From Glandiceps talaboti (lineage: Eukaryota; Hemichordata; Enteropneusta; Spengelidae): DNA of 64,000 nucleotides. Of the stretch, positions 1 through 11,697 are shown piece after piece. The stretch's first letter is position 1; the number at the start of each line of letters is the position of its first letter. The notes under the pieces are model-generated. The model saw only the letters and a program-made list of their open reading frames with translations. It searched no databases and had not been told where the DNA came from. The position numbers and the translations under genes are program-made. The stretch lies in assembly GCF_964340395.1 (NCBI RefSeq), contig NC_135550.1, forward strand, positions 4,562,601 through 4,626,600, read 5' to 3'.

Positions 1-430
1 TACAGAAAGTAAACATTTCTTGTCCGAAGTCAGAGTTGATATCAGCATTCCAATCACCTATTACCATGAAGCTGTTTGTATCAGCTTCATCTATGAAATG
101 ACGAATTTTCTGGAGATACTTTTAAAATTCGTAATTTTCTCTATTGTGATTTGGCATATATACAATTAATAACATACAATTTACCATCAGAATGGCTATT
201 CTCAAAGCCTATTAGACGACTGTCATTCCATTGTTTGATATTCATGGAAGAGAGGGGCTTCCTCCAAAGCATAGCTACCCCTTCAAATGGTCTGTCAAGA
301 AGAATACCGGCTGCATCATCCATAGCCGTTTCACCAACAGCATAGAAATTGTTACTAATGTGTGACAACAAGCTAAGCTCTGACCCTGATAGCCAGTGCT
401 CTTGCAGAAAACATATGTCACTCGTTTATA
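1..430 (-). mobile_element. Non-LTR retrotransposon fragment, endonuclease domain
   Basis: Read on the minus strand, this encodes pieces of the apurinic-like endonuclease domain of a LINE. Around 375-420 it reads ICFLQEHWLSG. Around 200-290 it has DRPFEGVAMLWRKPLSS, matching the family's GGVAILWR-type segment. At about 38-58 it has the metal-site motif GDWNADI (usual form GDFNAD). The pieces lie in more than one frame, with a stop near 141, so it is broken. The element would continue toward its reverse transcriptase beyond position 1. The clade cannot be assigned from this part alone. Confidence 0.75.
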
Positions 431-1021
431 CCTTTACATGTGTGAAATTTGTTATTCATTTCATATTTTGGGAAGCAAAATGCAGTCAACTTTTTTTTCA
501 GTTACTAGTATTACGTTGATGAATACGACACCTTGTAATGGTCGAATGGGAGTTGTCAAGTCAGTCGTATCTCACCACGCAAACTCTCATGCAAGTCTCT
601 AATGCACCATGATCGTTCGAAGTTGGTCCGCTAGCCGGGAATAAGCACACACAGAGACCGATAGTTTGGCATGCCAGAATCATGGCTTTCATTCCAGTCC
701 TCGGGTTTCTCTCTTTCTCCTCTCGAACTTATCTTAACTAACTGGAGAATGGAATCTTTTATTCTTGGATAAAAATGAAATCATACGATTCTAACTTTAA
801 TATATCACGTCATATTAATTTGCCGACGCTTCAATCACACCTGGTATGAAGTGTTACTTCTCATAAATTGTCATTTTATATGTTTTGCCAATTACATAAT
901 CGTGTGCATCCGATCGCGAGCCATGCTCTTACTCATAAGATCAGTTTGACATTAGCCAACATCGCCAAAATTGTGTAAATTGAGACCTAATTCCTTAATA
1001 TACGATATTTTCAATCGTAAC

Positions 1022-1313
1022 ACTAGTAGCCTCGCAAGGGAATGGTGTCAGTCACCAGCGCTCAGATGTTATCGACCTGAAATATGGTCACTCAAGTTGA
1101 ACAAAGAGAGAAAGATAGGTCCATAGATTACACTAGCCAATCAGACGAGAGGGTAAGAAGACTAAGGTTACTATGTATGCAAAGTAGTCTTAGTACTCTA
1201 GAGTAATCTGTGGACCTATCATTCTCTCCATATTCTAACTATAGTGACCACATTTCAGATCGATAACATCTGAGCACTGGTGACTGACACCAGTCTTTCG
1301 AGAGGATACTAGT
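1022..1313. repeat. Foldback (MITE-like) element, about 292 bp
   Basis: The left arm (1022 to about 1134) and right arm (about 1200 to 1313) are long imperfect inverted repeats. They share ACTAGTAnCCTC, then GGTGTCAGTCACCAG and GCTCAGATGTTATCGA, and continue through GATAGGTCCA to the centre. The middle (about 1140-1195) is itself partly self-complementary, so nearly the whole unit can fold into one hairpin. It contains no open frame of note. A non-autonomous DNA transposon or foldback repeat is the likely origin. I did not find a clear target duplication. Confidence 0.7.
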
Positions 1314-1499
1314 GACTTGGATTTTTTTTACTGATTTTAAGGACAAATGTAGACGGGCATCAGCTCCTTTGGAGAATTCCCCCCCCCCCCCACCCCCCCC
1401 CCAAAAAAAAAATTGAAATGAATAACAAACACATTTAAAGGTTATGAGACAAAACAAATATCCCAAGGGACTGTTGCAAGTCTACCAACGTCCTTAAAA

Positions 1500-2350
1500 G
1501 CATAAGTATCGCCTGGTTATTATCAATGCTAGCATATCGGTTTTTTTGGTCAAAAACCCTAAACTCAAAAACTACTGGGTAGATCGGTCTGAAGGGTGTT
1601 TAGATTAAGGATTGTTCACGACATGATGATCCCATCAGCGATATGCAAATTAGGGCTAAAAACGTATCTTTTTGGTCAAAAATCTTTAATTCCAAAACTA
1701 CTGAACAGAAAATCAATGGTATTCATCTGGGGGTATACAGATGAAGAAAATGCATATAATTATTACATCAGTGATATGCAAATTGGTATAAAACGTGAAT
1801 TTTGGTGAATATCTCAAAAAGTATTTGTCACTGAGACTGAAACTTGGTGAGATGTTTAATTTCTAGAAGTGTTATTCTACAGATTTTCTTTGAAACGTTT
1901 TGACTCAATTGGCCCTAGCGACCGTGACCACACCCTTAGCAACAACCAAATGGCCGTACGTTTTGGTTAAATAAGATCATCTGGTAGGTAAGTGAGTAAA
2001 CGTTCAAAAAATGTATGCAAATATCCCTAGCAACCATGACCACGCCCAGCCAAATGATCGCACATATTGCAAAGATAACAACAGGGATTAATAGACAAGT
2101 GAATAAACATTCAAAAAATGTATGCAAATATACCTAGGAATATGACCACGCCCATATCAACAGCCAAATGATCACATATATTGCAAAGATAACAACAGGG
2201 TTGGATAGGCAACGGGATAATTATTCAGCAAAGGAACACGTATACCTAGTAGCAAGGATCAGCATGGACGTAGTTAAACATTTTTTTAAAAACTGTACAA
2301 TTGTGTTACAACGCTATTGGCGCTATTTTTGTGGTATTTTTTGGCAAGCA
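1500..2350 (+). repeat. Dispersed repeat with about 125-bp internal tandem units
   Basis: 1500-1900 contains a twice-repeated phrase (TTTTTGGTCAAAAA, then a segment ending ATATGCAAATT). From about 1930 to 2230 a roughly 125-bp unit recurs, marked by GACCACGCCC, AGCCAAATGATC, TTGCAAAGATAACAACAGGG and TTCAAAAAATGTATGCAAATAT. The same units, plus the flank to 2350 (CTATTGGCGCTATTTTT), occur in reverse orientation at 44,910-45,340. This is therefore an interspersed family, not a local satellite. No protein frame was recognised. Confidence 0.75.
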
Positions 2351-5100
2351 TAAAGTCGATAGTGATACTCCATTAAAATACGTTAGTCTGGTGGGATTCT
2401 CCGTTTCGCAATTGTTCAACGAATATTGACTCGGATAATTTAGAAAATGGATTTACGTTTATGAAAGGAAAGATACTCAGATGCAATGTCACATGTTTCA
2501 ATGCATTTTCCAATAGCGATGAAAATATTCACTCCCTCAATGATATTGGGAAAGGTTAAACATTTCGTTTATATAGGATACAGCACTATCTCTTATTTTA
2601 CGCGACAGTGAAGATTTTTCTCCGAGTAAATTTTAAAGAAGAAAATTTATACTCAAAATCCCCCGAGGTACACTATCGCAAATTGCAATATAGGTTGCGG
2701 TGTAGTCGCAATTAAAATTTGAAATACTTGAGGGAAAACGACAGCCTGTTATTTTCCAGGCAAATTATCTCCTGTAGGCTGTCACATTCACAAAATACCA
2801 AATTCGCCTATTTGCAAAGATCAGTGACTGTCCAATCATTCTCAACCTTTCGTCAGTAGGCTGCCATGATTTAAAGGTAGCTGTGAACTGTGATTATATC
2901 TGTGCCCATAAAATTACAAGGCGTAATTATCAAAATGTACACTCTTATTTTGGTAATTTGTTTTTAGACTATTATATAGTATTTATTTATTTAATCATTT
3001 ACACTTTCCAAATTTTCGACTTCGTATTTTGAGCCATTAGACGTACATGTACTATTTTTGCTGCGATTAAATTCGGTTATTCGGTTATTATCTATAGTAC
3101 ACCGTCATGTTTCTAGCGGTGACATTATATATTACCCACATAGACTTTGTAAAGAAAACTAGCTTTACTATTGACATTCAAAAGTCACAGCAGTGTTCAT
3201 CAAATCAACTATTAAATGTCAACATACATATATGTTTGAGTCATGCTGATGTTGATGTTTAATTCAGCCGTGAAAATATACGACATTTATAATCAGAACC
3301 TATACATATACTGGCCTATAACTTTGATGTGAATGGTTGGAGATAGAGTTTTGTGTTTGATTTGAAAATCGAAGGACTTTTTGCACTTTTGCAAAAGTCG
3401 AAAATATCATGTAAGTTTGCATGATAATGTAATATACAAACAAACAAAAAATTATCTCAATTATTTTAAAGAATATTTTCACTAATATCTCTATCATTGA
3501 TTACAGCATTGTCATATTTGTATTGTATTTCTTTAGCCATAATTATTTGTAATGTGAAATGTAATTTTTTTTAATAACACCGTCTCTCAGATCATAACCA
3601 TTGCAATTAGATGAATGGTTCCAACCCTATGTGTGATTAAATCTGTTAACGTGTAACACAGTTGTAACCGTGTACAGAGTATTGAATCGTATGTGTATTA
3701 CATATAGACTACTATTGTGCGCTAATTAACCAAATGCGAACTTAAAGCGTAGCAGGCGAACCACGGGGGTCGCACGACAGGACGAAACCCTAGCTAGTAA
3801 CTATCAGAAACGATAAAAACACTATGTTTTTTAGTAGAAATGTACATGGTTTACGAGAGAATTCCTCTCCCAGTGAACTTAGACGTCATGCGAATAAGTC
3901 AAGTTTAGACGTGGGGTCGGAACCTGAGATGAGTAACTGCTTACGTAGTGATAACGATGCAACGCTTCGTAGTTGTAGACAGACAAACAAACAAACTAAC
4001 ACAGGCCTTTGTTGGGATATGTGCATCAGGCAATCACAGAAATTTGAAAAGAAAGTGGCTATGCACGTGTAAACTTTATTTAAAATTGTATTTGTTCTAA
4101 AGCTAAACTAAACCATCCATGCATAGCAGTTGTTTTATGAGAACGGTGGTTGCATTTTGAATTTCTTACATGCTAAGCTATTTTGAGTAGGAACTGTCAA
4201 AATGTATTAATTTGATATTATGATGAAATTAAGCTTATAAATGGTAGTACAATGCATGCTATTTTATTTGAAATAAAACGTCATTAATCTCGACAAAAAA
4301 CCGTACTAACATTGCTACATGTTGTCGTGTGGCACAACAAAAATTGATTCAATTGTTACATTTTAACATGCCTTAAAAGTGTAATTTGTTACAATGTATA
4401 TGAATATAGCAACGATCTGCTAAGATGGCTGTAGAAAAATGTATCATGGTTGGCAAGATTATTGCCATGCCAGATGATGAGAAGATGATGATATCATGCA
4501 GCAAGATCAGTCAGATTTTGTTGTTGCATCAGACCGGTGATATTTTATTTCAAGTCAACTGGCTTCCATTTACAAAAGACTTGCGAGATGTATTAATGAC
4601 GAGAACACATATATTACCAATTATTTCAACCCATGGGCTATATAATTACTAATGTCGTTGCAATGACTATCATGGCAAGTGGGCTGATGTGCTTTCAGCA
4701 TTTTGATTTTGAATCAGTGAACAGAAGTAGGAAAACAAAAGCCTTGACGTCATTTTAACGTACGGTGAAATAAAACAAGGATTAATACCCGAGAGATAAT
4801 AACTGTTGATCTAAACTGAATATTGTATTAAATACGTGTAGTCACAATTTTACTCATAAATTATTTTTAAATGTAATTTACATTAAACACAAAAATCCAT
4901 CTTTCCCAAGAATATATTCATTGTTTCATTTTCATTACAATACACCTCTCTTCATTGTCAACTTGATAGAAATGGGTAGAAATCACAAGGATTATTGTAT
5001 AATATATAGATGAGAAATGCATGTTTGTATTCAGCAAATATTGTGGTTATATACTAAGTAACTTTTTTCATTGTAAGAAAAAAATGTTTCAATATGTATG
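2351..5100. other. No recognised gene
   Basis: AT-rich sequence with only short, unconvincing open frames (for example 3824-4072 and 4425-4652, plus strand). None shows recognisable motifs or a convincing exon context. I see no repeat matching another part of this window. Confidence 0.5.
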
Positions 5101-5109
5101 TAAAATACA

Positions 5110-5174
5110 TAATACATACATACGTGCATACATACATACATCCATACATCCATACATACATACATACATACATG

Positions 5175-5213
<39 letters not shown>

Positions 5214-5226
5214 GACCGCACACACG
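5110..5226. repeat. Composite (CATA)n / (CA)n microsatellite
   Basis: A (CATA)n tract with scattered CATC and CATG variants leads directly into (CA)n and then short CGACCGCACA units. The open frames across it on both strands are artefacts of the period. Confidence 0.95.
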
Positions 5227-5454
5227 ACCGCACAACCACCCAAAGTTAATGTCATTTTGCGCAACTGGTAATATTACTCAAATTGATTTCTGTGAGTACA
5301 AATTGTAAATTGTCCTATCTAGAGTGAAGCTGATACCTGCCTATGAAACTATACTAGCCTACATGTCACACTGGTAAAAACATAATGTGTGAGACTGATA
5401 TGACTGACTGACGGTATGAAATTGATTATGAATTTATGACTTGTTGAAATCATT

Positions 5455-5518
5455 AGAAAGTTCGTTTGAATTGAGCAAGATACCTAACAGAAATGACACA
5501 GACAGGTAGACAGACAGG

Positions 5519-5572
<54 letters not shown>

Positions 5573-5573
5573 G
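5455..5573 (+). repeat. Dispersed repeat terminus with (CAGA)n tail
   Basis: GTTTGAATTGAGCAAG, then AGAAATGACACAGACAGG, runs into a pure (CAGA)n tract. The same layout occurs at 45,417-45,500 (GTTTGAATTGAGCAAG, AGAAAACGGTGACACAGACAG, then CAGA and CA units). This suggests a repeat family whose end carries the tetranucleotide tail. Confidence 0.7.
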
Positions 5574-6511
5574 CAGAGTCAAACATATTAAACCCCCTCC
5601 ACTTTATGTTAGGTTAAGAACTATACCCAGCAAAATAATGCAAATAGAATGATACCAGTATAAAATGAAAAGACAAACAAACATTCCAAAGTACAATTAG
5701 TATCCTTTGTACACGTGTCTTTGCTGACAAATACTTGAAAGAACAGAACAATATTAATATTGCCGCACAATTGAGACGGTATTATCAACTACACGTACGC
5801 TTGATGGCGCTAACAAATTGAAGCACATTACACTCTTGCAATCGGCTGAGAGAGGTGCTGTGACGAGTTTCACTAGACAGTGTGGGTACAGCGATTTCTT
5901 TAGAGAACTAATTGGGTTCTATTTTAAGTCAACATGAATACGTGAAGTGAGCTTTTTGGTAAATGCTTTACACAACACCACGAAGTAAATAAACTTAAGA
6001 AACAAATAAGTAAACACACTATTTTACAGAATATGAATTTGCAACTGGTCAAAAGAGGACAGGTTGTTTAATCTTAATACAGACAGAAATTGGACTTCGT
6101 GATGACAGGAAACTGTTTTATTTACTAATTGTAAAGCAAATTGGATTTAAGTGCTCATCAGTGACGACCAGGCATTTTTAAAAGTCATTTCACGCTTATA
6201 CGTACAGTAGTACATTTTATGTAAACCTTGCACATTTTATTTACTGGTTACTGAGCGACATGGCTTTGTTATGTTGATGAAGCTATAGCTACGTGAATTT
6301 ATTACCGATTCGGTCGTAACACCACCGATTACCCCGGGGGCTCTTGGGTTGATCAAGTCGGCCATCTTCAAGTTGTCAAAGTAGTAAAAGTATTTTTTTC
6401 TCGGGATCGCTCGAAATGTCATTTTTCTTCATAAAGAGAAAACAGATATTTTTTCCGAGGATATAGACTACGCCTTGTAAGGTTTCTACTACTACACGAT
6501 GTCGTCGTGAC
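5574..6511. other. Upstream region of the membrane-protein gene, no recognised element
   Basis: No open frame or repeat stands out. The region should hold the promoter and 5' untranslated part of the plus-strand gene that starts at 6512, but I could not identify a TATA box or initiator with confidence. A four-codon upstream frame (ATG, two Ser codons, TGA) lies at 6499-6510, one base before the start codon. Confidence 0.4.
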
Positions 6512-6578
6512 ATGGGCATCTCCAACTATGCCTCGCTGTTTGTCATTATATTTGGTACAAACATCGTATTAAGTTTGG
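6512..6578 (+). CDS. Exon 1: start and signal peptide
   Basis: Begins ATGGGC and encodes MGISNYASLFVIIFGTNIVL plus two residues, a typical hydrophobic signal sequence. The donor is TTTGG|GTGAGT at 6579. It ends one base into a codon that exon 2 completes to Asp. Confidence 0.65.
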
Positions 6579-8503
6579 GTGAGTAAGTACTTTTTGGTTT
6601 TGTACTGTTAATAGTTAATGCGATGTACACTTTATTTCAATAATGTTCTAAAAATCAGTACCAACCACTCGATATATTTGAGACGTTGAATTTTGAATCA
6701 GCTAGGAATTGGGGCTTCGTGGGGGAGTCTTTTTCAAAGGGTACGAAATAATTTCATTGATTGGACACAAATTTTCAATAACAACAATGACAGAAAGAAA
6801 GGATGAGAAAGAGGGTATTAGTGAGGAAGGAAATTATGTACACCGGGTTTGACGTTACAGTCTTACAAGTGTTTCCATAAAGTTTTCGATATTTACAGCT
6901 TGTACACAATGTCCATCGTAAGCCTGGTCGCAGAATCACTCTACATAGATGTTATACTGTAACAACTAAGCGGGAATCTACCCGTCATCGGTATCACCCA
7001 GTAATGACAATAGTTGCACCGTAGCCTTCTGCATTGTACATTTTAACCAAACAAGATTTCATTATGTGCTCTACCGTAAACATTTAAGGCTTATTGCGTA
7101 GTCTGGTTCTGAAAGCAACAGATCCACAAAAGCATATGTATTCTGCTCTACAAGTTAAAAGACAATGCATGGTCGAACACTTATGACCATTTCCACATTT
7201 ATTTTCAGACCCTAGCAGTGCAATAATAGATCGAGATGCCAACATCCCACATGATACTAATACTAAACAGAAAGGCGAAGATTTTCCTGGAGGTTTCGGC
7301 GAATACAGAATCGTACAGTTAACTGAGCCCCCTGTTTTTAACATTAAGAATTTCTACAATCATGGGTTCAAAAACACTAAGGCGAGTGAAATCAAAGAGA
7401 CGGGGGTCAAAAGTGCTGCATACGAAGTTAAAATTTTAAACGAGTACCAAAAATTGAACGTTTTTAAAAGAGACGTGGAGAGTTCTGATTCTAGTTATGT
7501 TGATACAAGCGGTAGCGGCAGTGGCAGCGGTATCGACTATGACGGTTCAGGTGAAAGCAATGGCGACATTTCAGGAAGCGGTGATTACATCTTTATGACG
7601 ACTACCAGTTTCGAACAAGATGACAGCTCTGGCAGTGGATCTGGAGACAACGATTTCTTATCAACAATCCCATCAACAACGATATATGGCCTTAATAATC
7701 AGACTTCTGGTAAGTTTCAAATATATCCAATATTCATTTAATATGAGTTCTGTCGATTTTGAAATTATGTATTTACGCCCTGGTTTTTATATGTATTTGT
7801 ATAGTACGGTACCAGCTAAACTCCTTTCGGATGTCACAGTTGAGGGGGCGGGGGTCATATGCACACAAACCCTTATGTTTTTAATTCATATTATAGAGTT
7901 AAAATAACAATTACTAGCAACCCATCGTTATCACATGACCTTTACAAGACTAACTCGATGTGGTTTTTTTTTTTACGTTTTCGATTGAAATGAAGAGAAT
8001 TAAATAGCGTTGTCTTACCATCACTAATATCTTACCTAGGAGATCGCATTGTATTAAATTGTAATTAGCATCGAACTCACAGAGAATCCGTACTATACTG
8101 TAGGAATCCTTAACATACCAGTATACGGTGATTTTATACTCACTGTGAAACAGAAACCCTCGTAATTATGAGGTCCATTATCACACTATCAGTAGCTAAA
8201 AAATAACTGGTTGAATGTTGATTTCAACAATAGTTAAACAACAAGCCAGAGGTAATATGCCAGTAATACTGAGATGTTTCATTTACTAGATAAAGGGATT
8301 TTGTGTCACCGGGAAGAATGGACAGTGTGTCTTCAATTCAGTCACGTGACGTGACGTGACGTGACGTGACGTGACTAAAAGAGAGTGGGGATCTAGAAAA
8401 GAGACTACGAGTTATATTATATTTAGTTAGTAAACGGATAAAGAAAGAAAACGAGAGAAAATATCAAATTTCAGTCAATTTGTGACTTCAAGGCATACTT
8501 ATC

Positions 8504-8572
<69 letters not shown>

Positions 8573-9410
8573 GTTATATATATACGAAGCCAGATTGAGT
8601 TTCATGTTAATATTGTTTGCAAGAGAACAAGTGTCTCAAGTCGAAATATGCTATATTGATATTAAGTTAATGTTAGGTCAAGGTGGTCAAATTGCCATGG
8701 CTACTTGAATTGAGACATACGTAACTGACACTTGATTGACGCATTTGTGATGGACTCATCTGTCGAATTCTAAAGTCCAGGTGAGAAAGATTGTATCAAC
8801 TAACTATGACATTTTTTGGTGCTGCAGACAGTAACAGTACCGAATTCGAAACAACTGCATATACCACTGATAATGCCGTGAACGAAACTTCATCAGGTCA
8901 ATCTGGTATGAGTACTGCAATGATAGCCGGAGTGGCAGCAGGAGGAGTAGCCGTAGCTTCCGGCGTTACTATAGCAACAGCTAAACTCATATTAAGCAAG
9001 TAAGTATCATTAGTGTTGTCAAAAATGTGTTAGACAATGATATGTCACTGTCATGGCGACCGTCACGTAGGTGTCAACAGACGGTATGTGACAGTGTTAC
9101 ATGCATGTTATGTACGCTGTTGCCATCTTAGATATGTGTATAGTCTGAAGTCATGGCTGCAGTGTGTTAAGAAATATTTGCGTCTTTGATTAAAAAAGGA
9201 TTATCGTATTTGATGTTTAAGTACAAACCGACTAAAGTTAATTCGTACGCTCTTTAACACATCTGGCTTGGTATGTTAAATTGACACCTTCACTTTTCAA
9301 ATATAGTCACAAAGTAAGCTTACATTAATGTGCTCGTGTAGTACGGTAAATATTTGGTCGAAATTTACGTGTTAACATGGCAACTACTGTCGTTTCCTTG
9401 AACACGGCAT

Positions 9411-9471
<61 letters not shown>

Positions 9472-11594
9472 CTCTAGGAAGAACGACTGTCTCGTAGATC
9501 AGTATTTTTTTTAAATCCACGGATTCAATTACATGTCTGGTTTGAATAGAAATGACTTCGAAATGTTACTACAAACTAGAGCTATTTTTTTCTGTGTTTG
9601 CATAGAAAGCATAAAGTACTCGCGCTATTATTTTCCACGTTGTAATATTTCGTATAGAACGTGAATCGCAGATGTTCAACTGCGTTCCGATATTCTTCGT
9701 GGATGAGGCCCGTATTGACATAGTTGCAAGCCAGAATGTGTCAACTGCAACTTTTGCAGCTACGACTTAGAAGTTCATAAATCCATTGTAAAGATTAAAA
9801 GTCACCTGTAGTATTTAAATTCATGCATGCTAGCATATAATTATATTCCACAAATTGCGTTAAAGATGGATTTTAAGAATCGCACGACAGTTTGCTAAGT
9901 TAAACGCCATTGATTAAAAACCATTGTTATTAGTAAACAAACACTCACGGTAGGCCATTCGTGAAGACAAGATGATGTAAGTATACAGTAGTTATTTGAG
10001 ATTCTGGAGGTTTTGTTCCTAAATAAACACGTGGGAATTACCAGTGGCACATTACGTAAACAGCGACTTGGAGTAAGAGGGCAAAGACATTCACTCAATT
10101 CGAACATTTCGGATGTAATGTTATTTTTGTAACATGTCAAATAATGACCCTTTTGCAGTGAACCACTATTAAGTTGTTTACTGAAGAACGGTCACAAATC
10201 ATACACACATATGATATACATAAGACCCCTGACCATTCACTTTTGTGGTCAGAAACTAGAAGACGAATTAATCACTGCATTTATATCAGACTAGTACATG
10301 ACATAATGTAACTTGGATAGACGTCCGATTGTCGTTAAGCCAATATGCTTGCTACAAATAACATTAGTATACCACATACACTTAGTCAATTTGCCTGGGA
10401 ATGCTTTCAAACAAATATCACGGGATAATAAACCTGGGTGGTTTTACGTCACTGCAACTCGCGTAACGTCATGGTTCTGCGATACTCGTAACATGAGTCA
10501 AAACCGTTATATAGACCCGCCACCGTACCCACGAATTAGAAGTTGGGTGGAGGGTCTTTGTCAAAACGTTCTAAATCGCCATTATTTTCCGTGGTTTTTA
10601 TACATTATCCTGAAAGATGTATACTTATATCATTCGGACTATTTGTCTTCATTCATTTGGAAAATACTTTTGTCCCAACTCGTCTAGCGACTCGTGGTGT
10701 CAAGGCCACTTAGGACGCTCGTATTTTCCGTGGCTGAACGACGACTGGAAATATTGGCAACAGTTCTAATAAGATTATGTATCATTGTATATTGAATTTA
10801 CCGACTGCTAACTGTTCAAATCATTTGAAATAATATGAATTAACAAACGAAAACAAATTACAAAATTGGAGACTAAGAAAAAATGAGTTGACAACATTAT
10901 CTACTTCAGTCTGTGGAATTACTGTGAAGTTATGTAAATATCTACTATGACTGTACTTCGAGCCAAAGCGATCTCGATCACATGAATGGCAACGAAGGAT
11001 ATAATAGTGAACACGTAATGTCTTGCACAATTTACGGTTTATCGTTACAATTGTGAGGTTCACGCAGGTCATTTGACTCTGCAACAGTGTTCTACTGGGT
11101 CTAGATAATTGGCTTGAAAAACACTTATTCCGCACATCATCATACAATTTATACCATAACTTATTAGCTACCACCATAGCAACTATGAAATGGAAATGAA
11201 GTGTCTCTAATAATGTAATATAACATATATAACAATTTTAATATTTTATTTTCTACTATACAGAATGAAACCCCCTACATCTGTTCCAAGTGCGAAAGTA
11301 CCAAAAGCAAGTTATACTAAACCACAGAAAATCGAGGTAAAAGAGGCATCAGATACCAGTGCCAAGAACAACCCGTCCCAGGAGCAGAAGACTTCGCGGC
11401 ACGGCAGTGTCGTCAGTGTTAGACATATAACTCTTAATGAAAAATTACCAACGTCCAACTTTAATTATAAGAAGCTACCCGATGTTGACCCCTTCTCATG
11501 GGATGCGGGGACAGCTCATCCAAACGGAGAATTGTTGGGCAAGGCTGCGGGTAGATTTTCAGCAACTACAGCCATCCCAGCTGTTCATGTCTGA
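6512..11594 (+). CDS. Four-exon gene: single-pass membrane protein with Ser-Gly-rich ectodomain (candidate proteoglycan)
   Basis: Exons 6512-6578, 7209-7709, 8828-8999 and 11264-11594 join in consistent phase (1, 1, 2), each bounded by GT and AG. They give 356 residues and a TGA stop. Residues 1-22 form a hydrophobic signal peptide. The ectodomain has a KR dibasic site followed by acidic Ser-Gly clusters (about 120-145 and 161-168), the pattern used for glycosaminoglycan attachment, plus possible N-glycosylation sites in exons 2 and 3. A Gly/Ala/Val-rich helix (about 220-245) would cross the membrane. The roughly 110-residue tail is Lys/Ser-rich and ends AVHV, which fits a class II PDZ ligand. 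The architecture resembles syndecan-like cell-surface proteoglycans, but I see no syndecan C1/C2/EFYA motif, so I give no symbol. The exon model is inferred from phase and splice sites. Introns hold only simple repeats. Confidence 0.7.
7209..7709 (+). CDS. Exon 2: Ser-Gly-rich ectodomain
   Basis: The acceptor is TTTTCAG at 7202-7208 and the donor TTCTG|GTAAGT at 7710. It is open for 167 codons in the frame set by exon 1. It starts with a hydrophilic segment without cysteines. The second half has repeated Ser-Gly pairs beside Asp/Glu/Tyr (DTSGSGSGSGIDYDGSG and DDSSGSGSGDN), then a Ser/Thr-rich stretch. Confidence 0.7.
8341..8375. repeat. (GTGAC)n pentanucleotide array
   Basis: Seven head-to-tail GTCAC/GTGAC units, starting with the palindrome GTCACGTGAC. 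The first junction creates a CACGTG E-box core and the others repeat GACGTGAC. It lies in intron 2 of the membrane-protein gene. Confidence 0.85.
8506..8568. repeat. (TA)n microsatellite
   Basis: About 31 uninterrupted TA dinucleotides within intron 2 of the membrane-protein gene. Confidence 0.95.
8828..8999 (+). CDS. Exon 3: juxtamembrane region and membrane helix
   Basis: The acceptor is GGTGCTGCAG ending at 8827 and the donor GCAA|GTAAGT at 9000. It encodes a Thr/Asn-rich stalk with NST and NET sequons. A 25-residue uncharged helix (AMIAGVAAGGVAVASG, then VTIATA) follows, and then a lysine. Confidence 0.7.
9000..11263 (+). other. Intron 3, with (GTT)n at about 9411-9471
   Basis: The largest intron of the membrane-protein gene. 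It contains a pure (GTT)n run of about 20 units. It also has two long but featureless open frames (10313-10687 plus, 10821-11177 minus) that I do not consider genes. Confidence 0.55.
11264..11594 (+). CDS. Exon 4: cytoplasmic tail and stop
   Basis: The acceptor is CTACTATACAG ending at 11263. One base completes the Lys codon from exon 3, then 109 codons run to TGA. The tail is rich in Lys, Ser and Pro, has no cysteine, and ends in the hydrophobic-x-hydrophobic pattern VHV. A polyadenylation signal follows about 100 bases later. Confidence 0.65.
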
Positions 11595-11691
11595 GGTGGC
11601 TGGAAATTATTTTTTTATTTTTTTTAAAGAAGAATTTACTCAAGTTTTAGAATCTCTAGATCTACAATGATGATTTTAAAATGCGCTACTT

Positions 11692-11697
11692 AATAAA
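11692..11697 (+). terminator. Polyadenylation signal AATAAA
   Basis: AATAAA lies 98 bases after the stop codon of the membrane-protein gene, a normal distance for a 3' untranslated region. This supports exon 4 as the terminal exon. Confidence 0.55.

Noticed and set aside
10313-10687. 124-codon plus-strand frame in intron 3
   Set aside because: Begins with TTG, has no motif or repeat match, and lies inside a well-supported intron.
10821-11177. 118-codon minus-strand frame in intron 3
   Set aside because: No recognisable domain and no splice or polyadenylation context.
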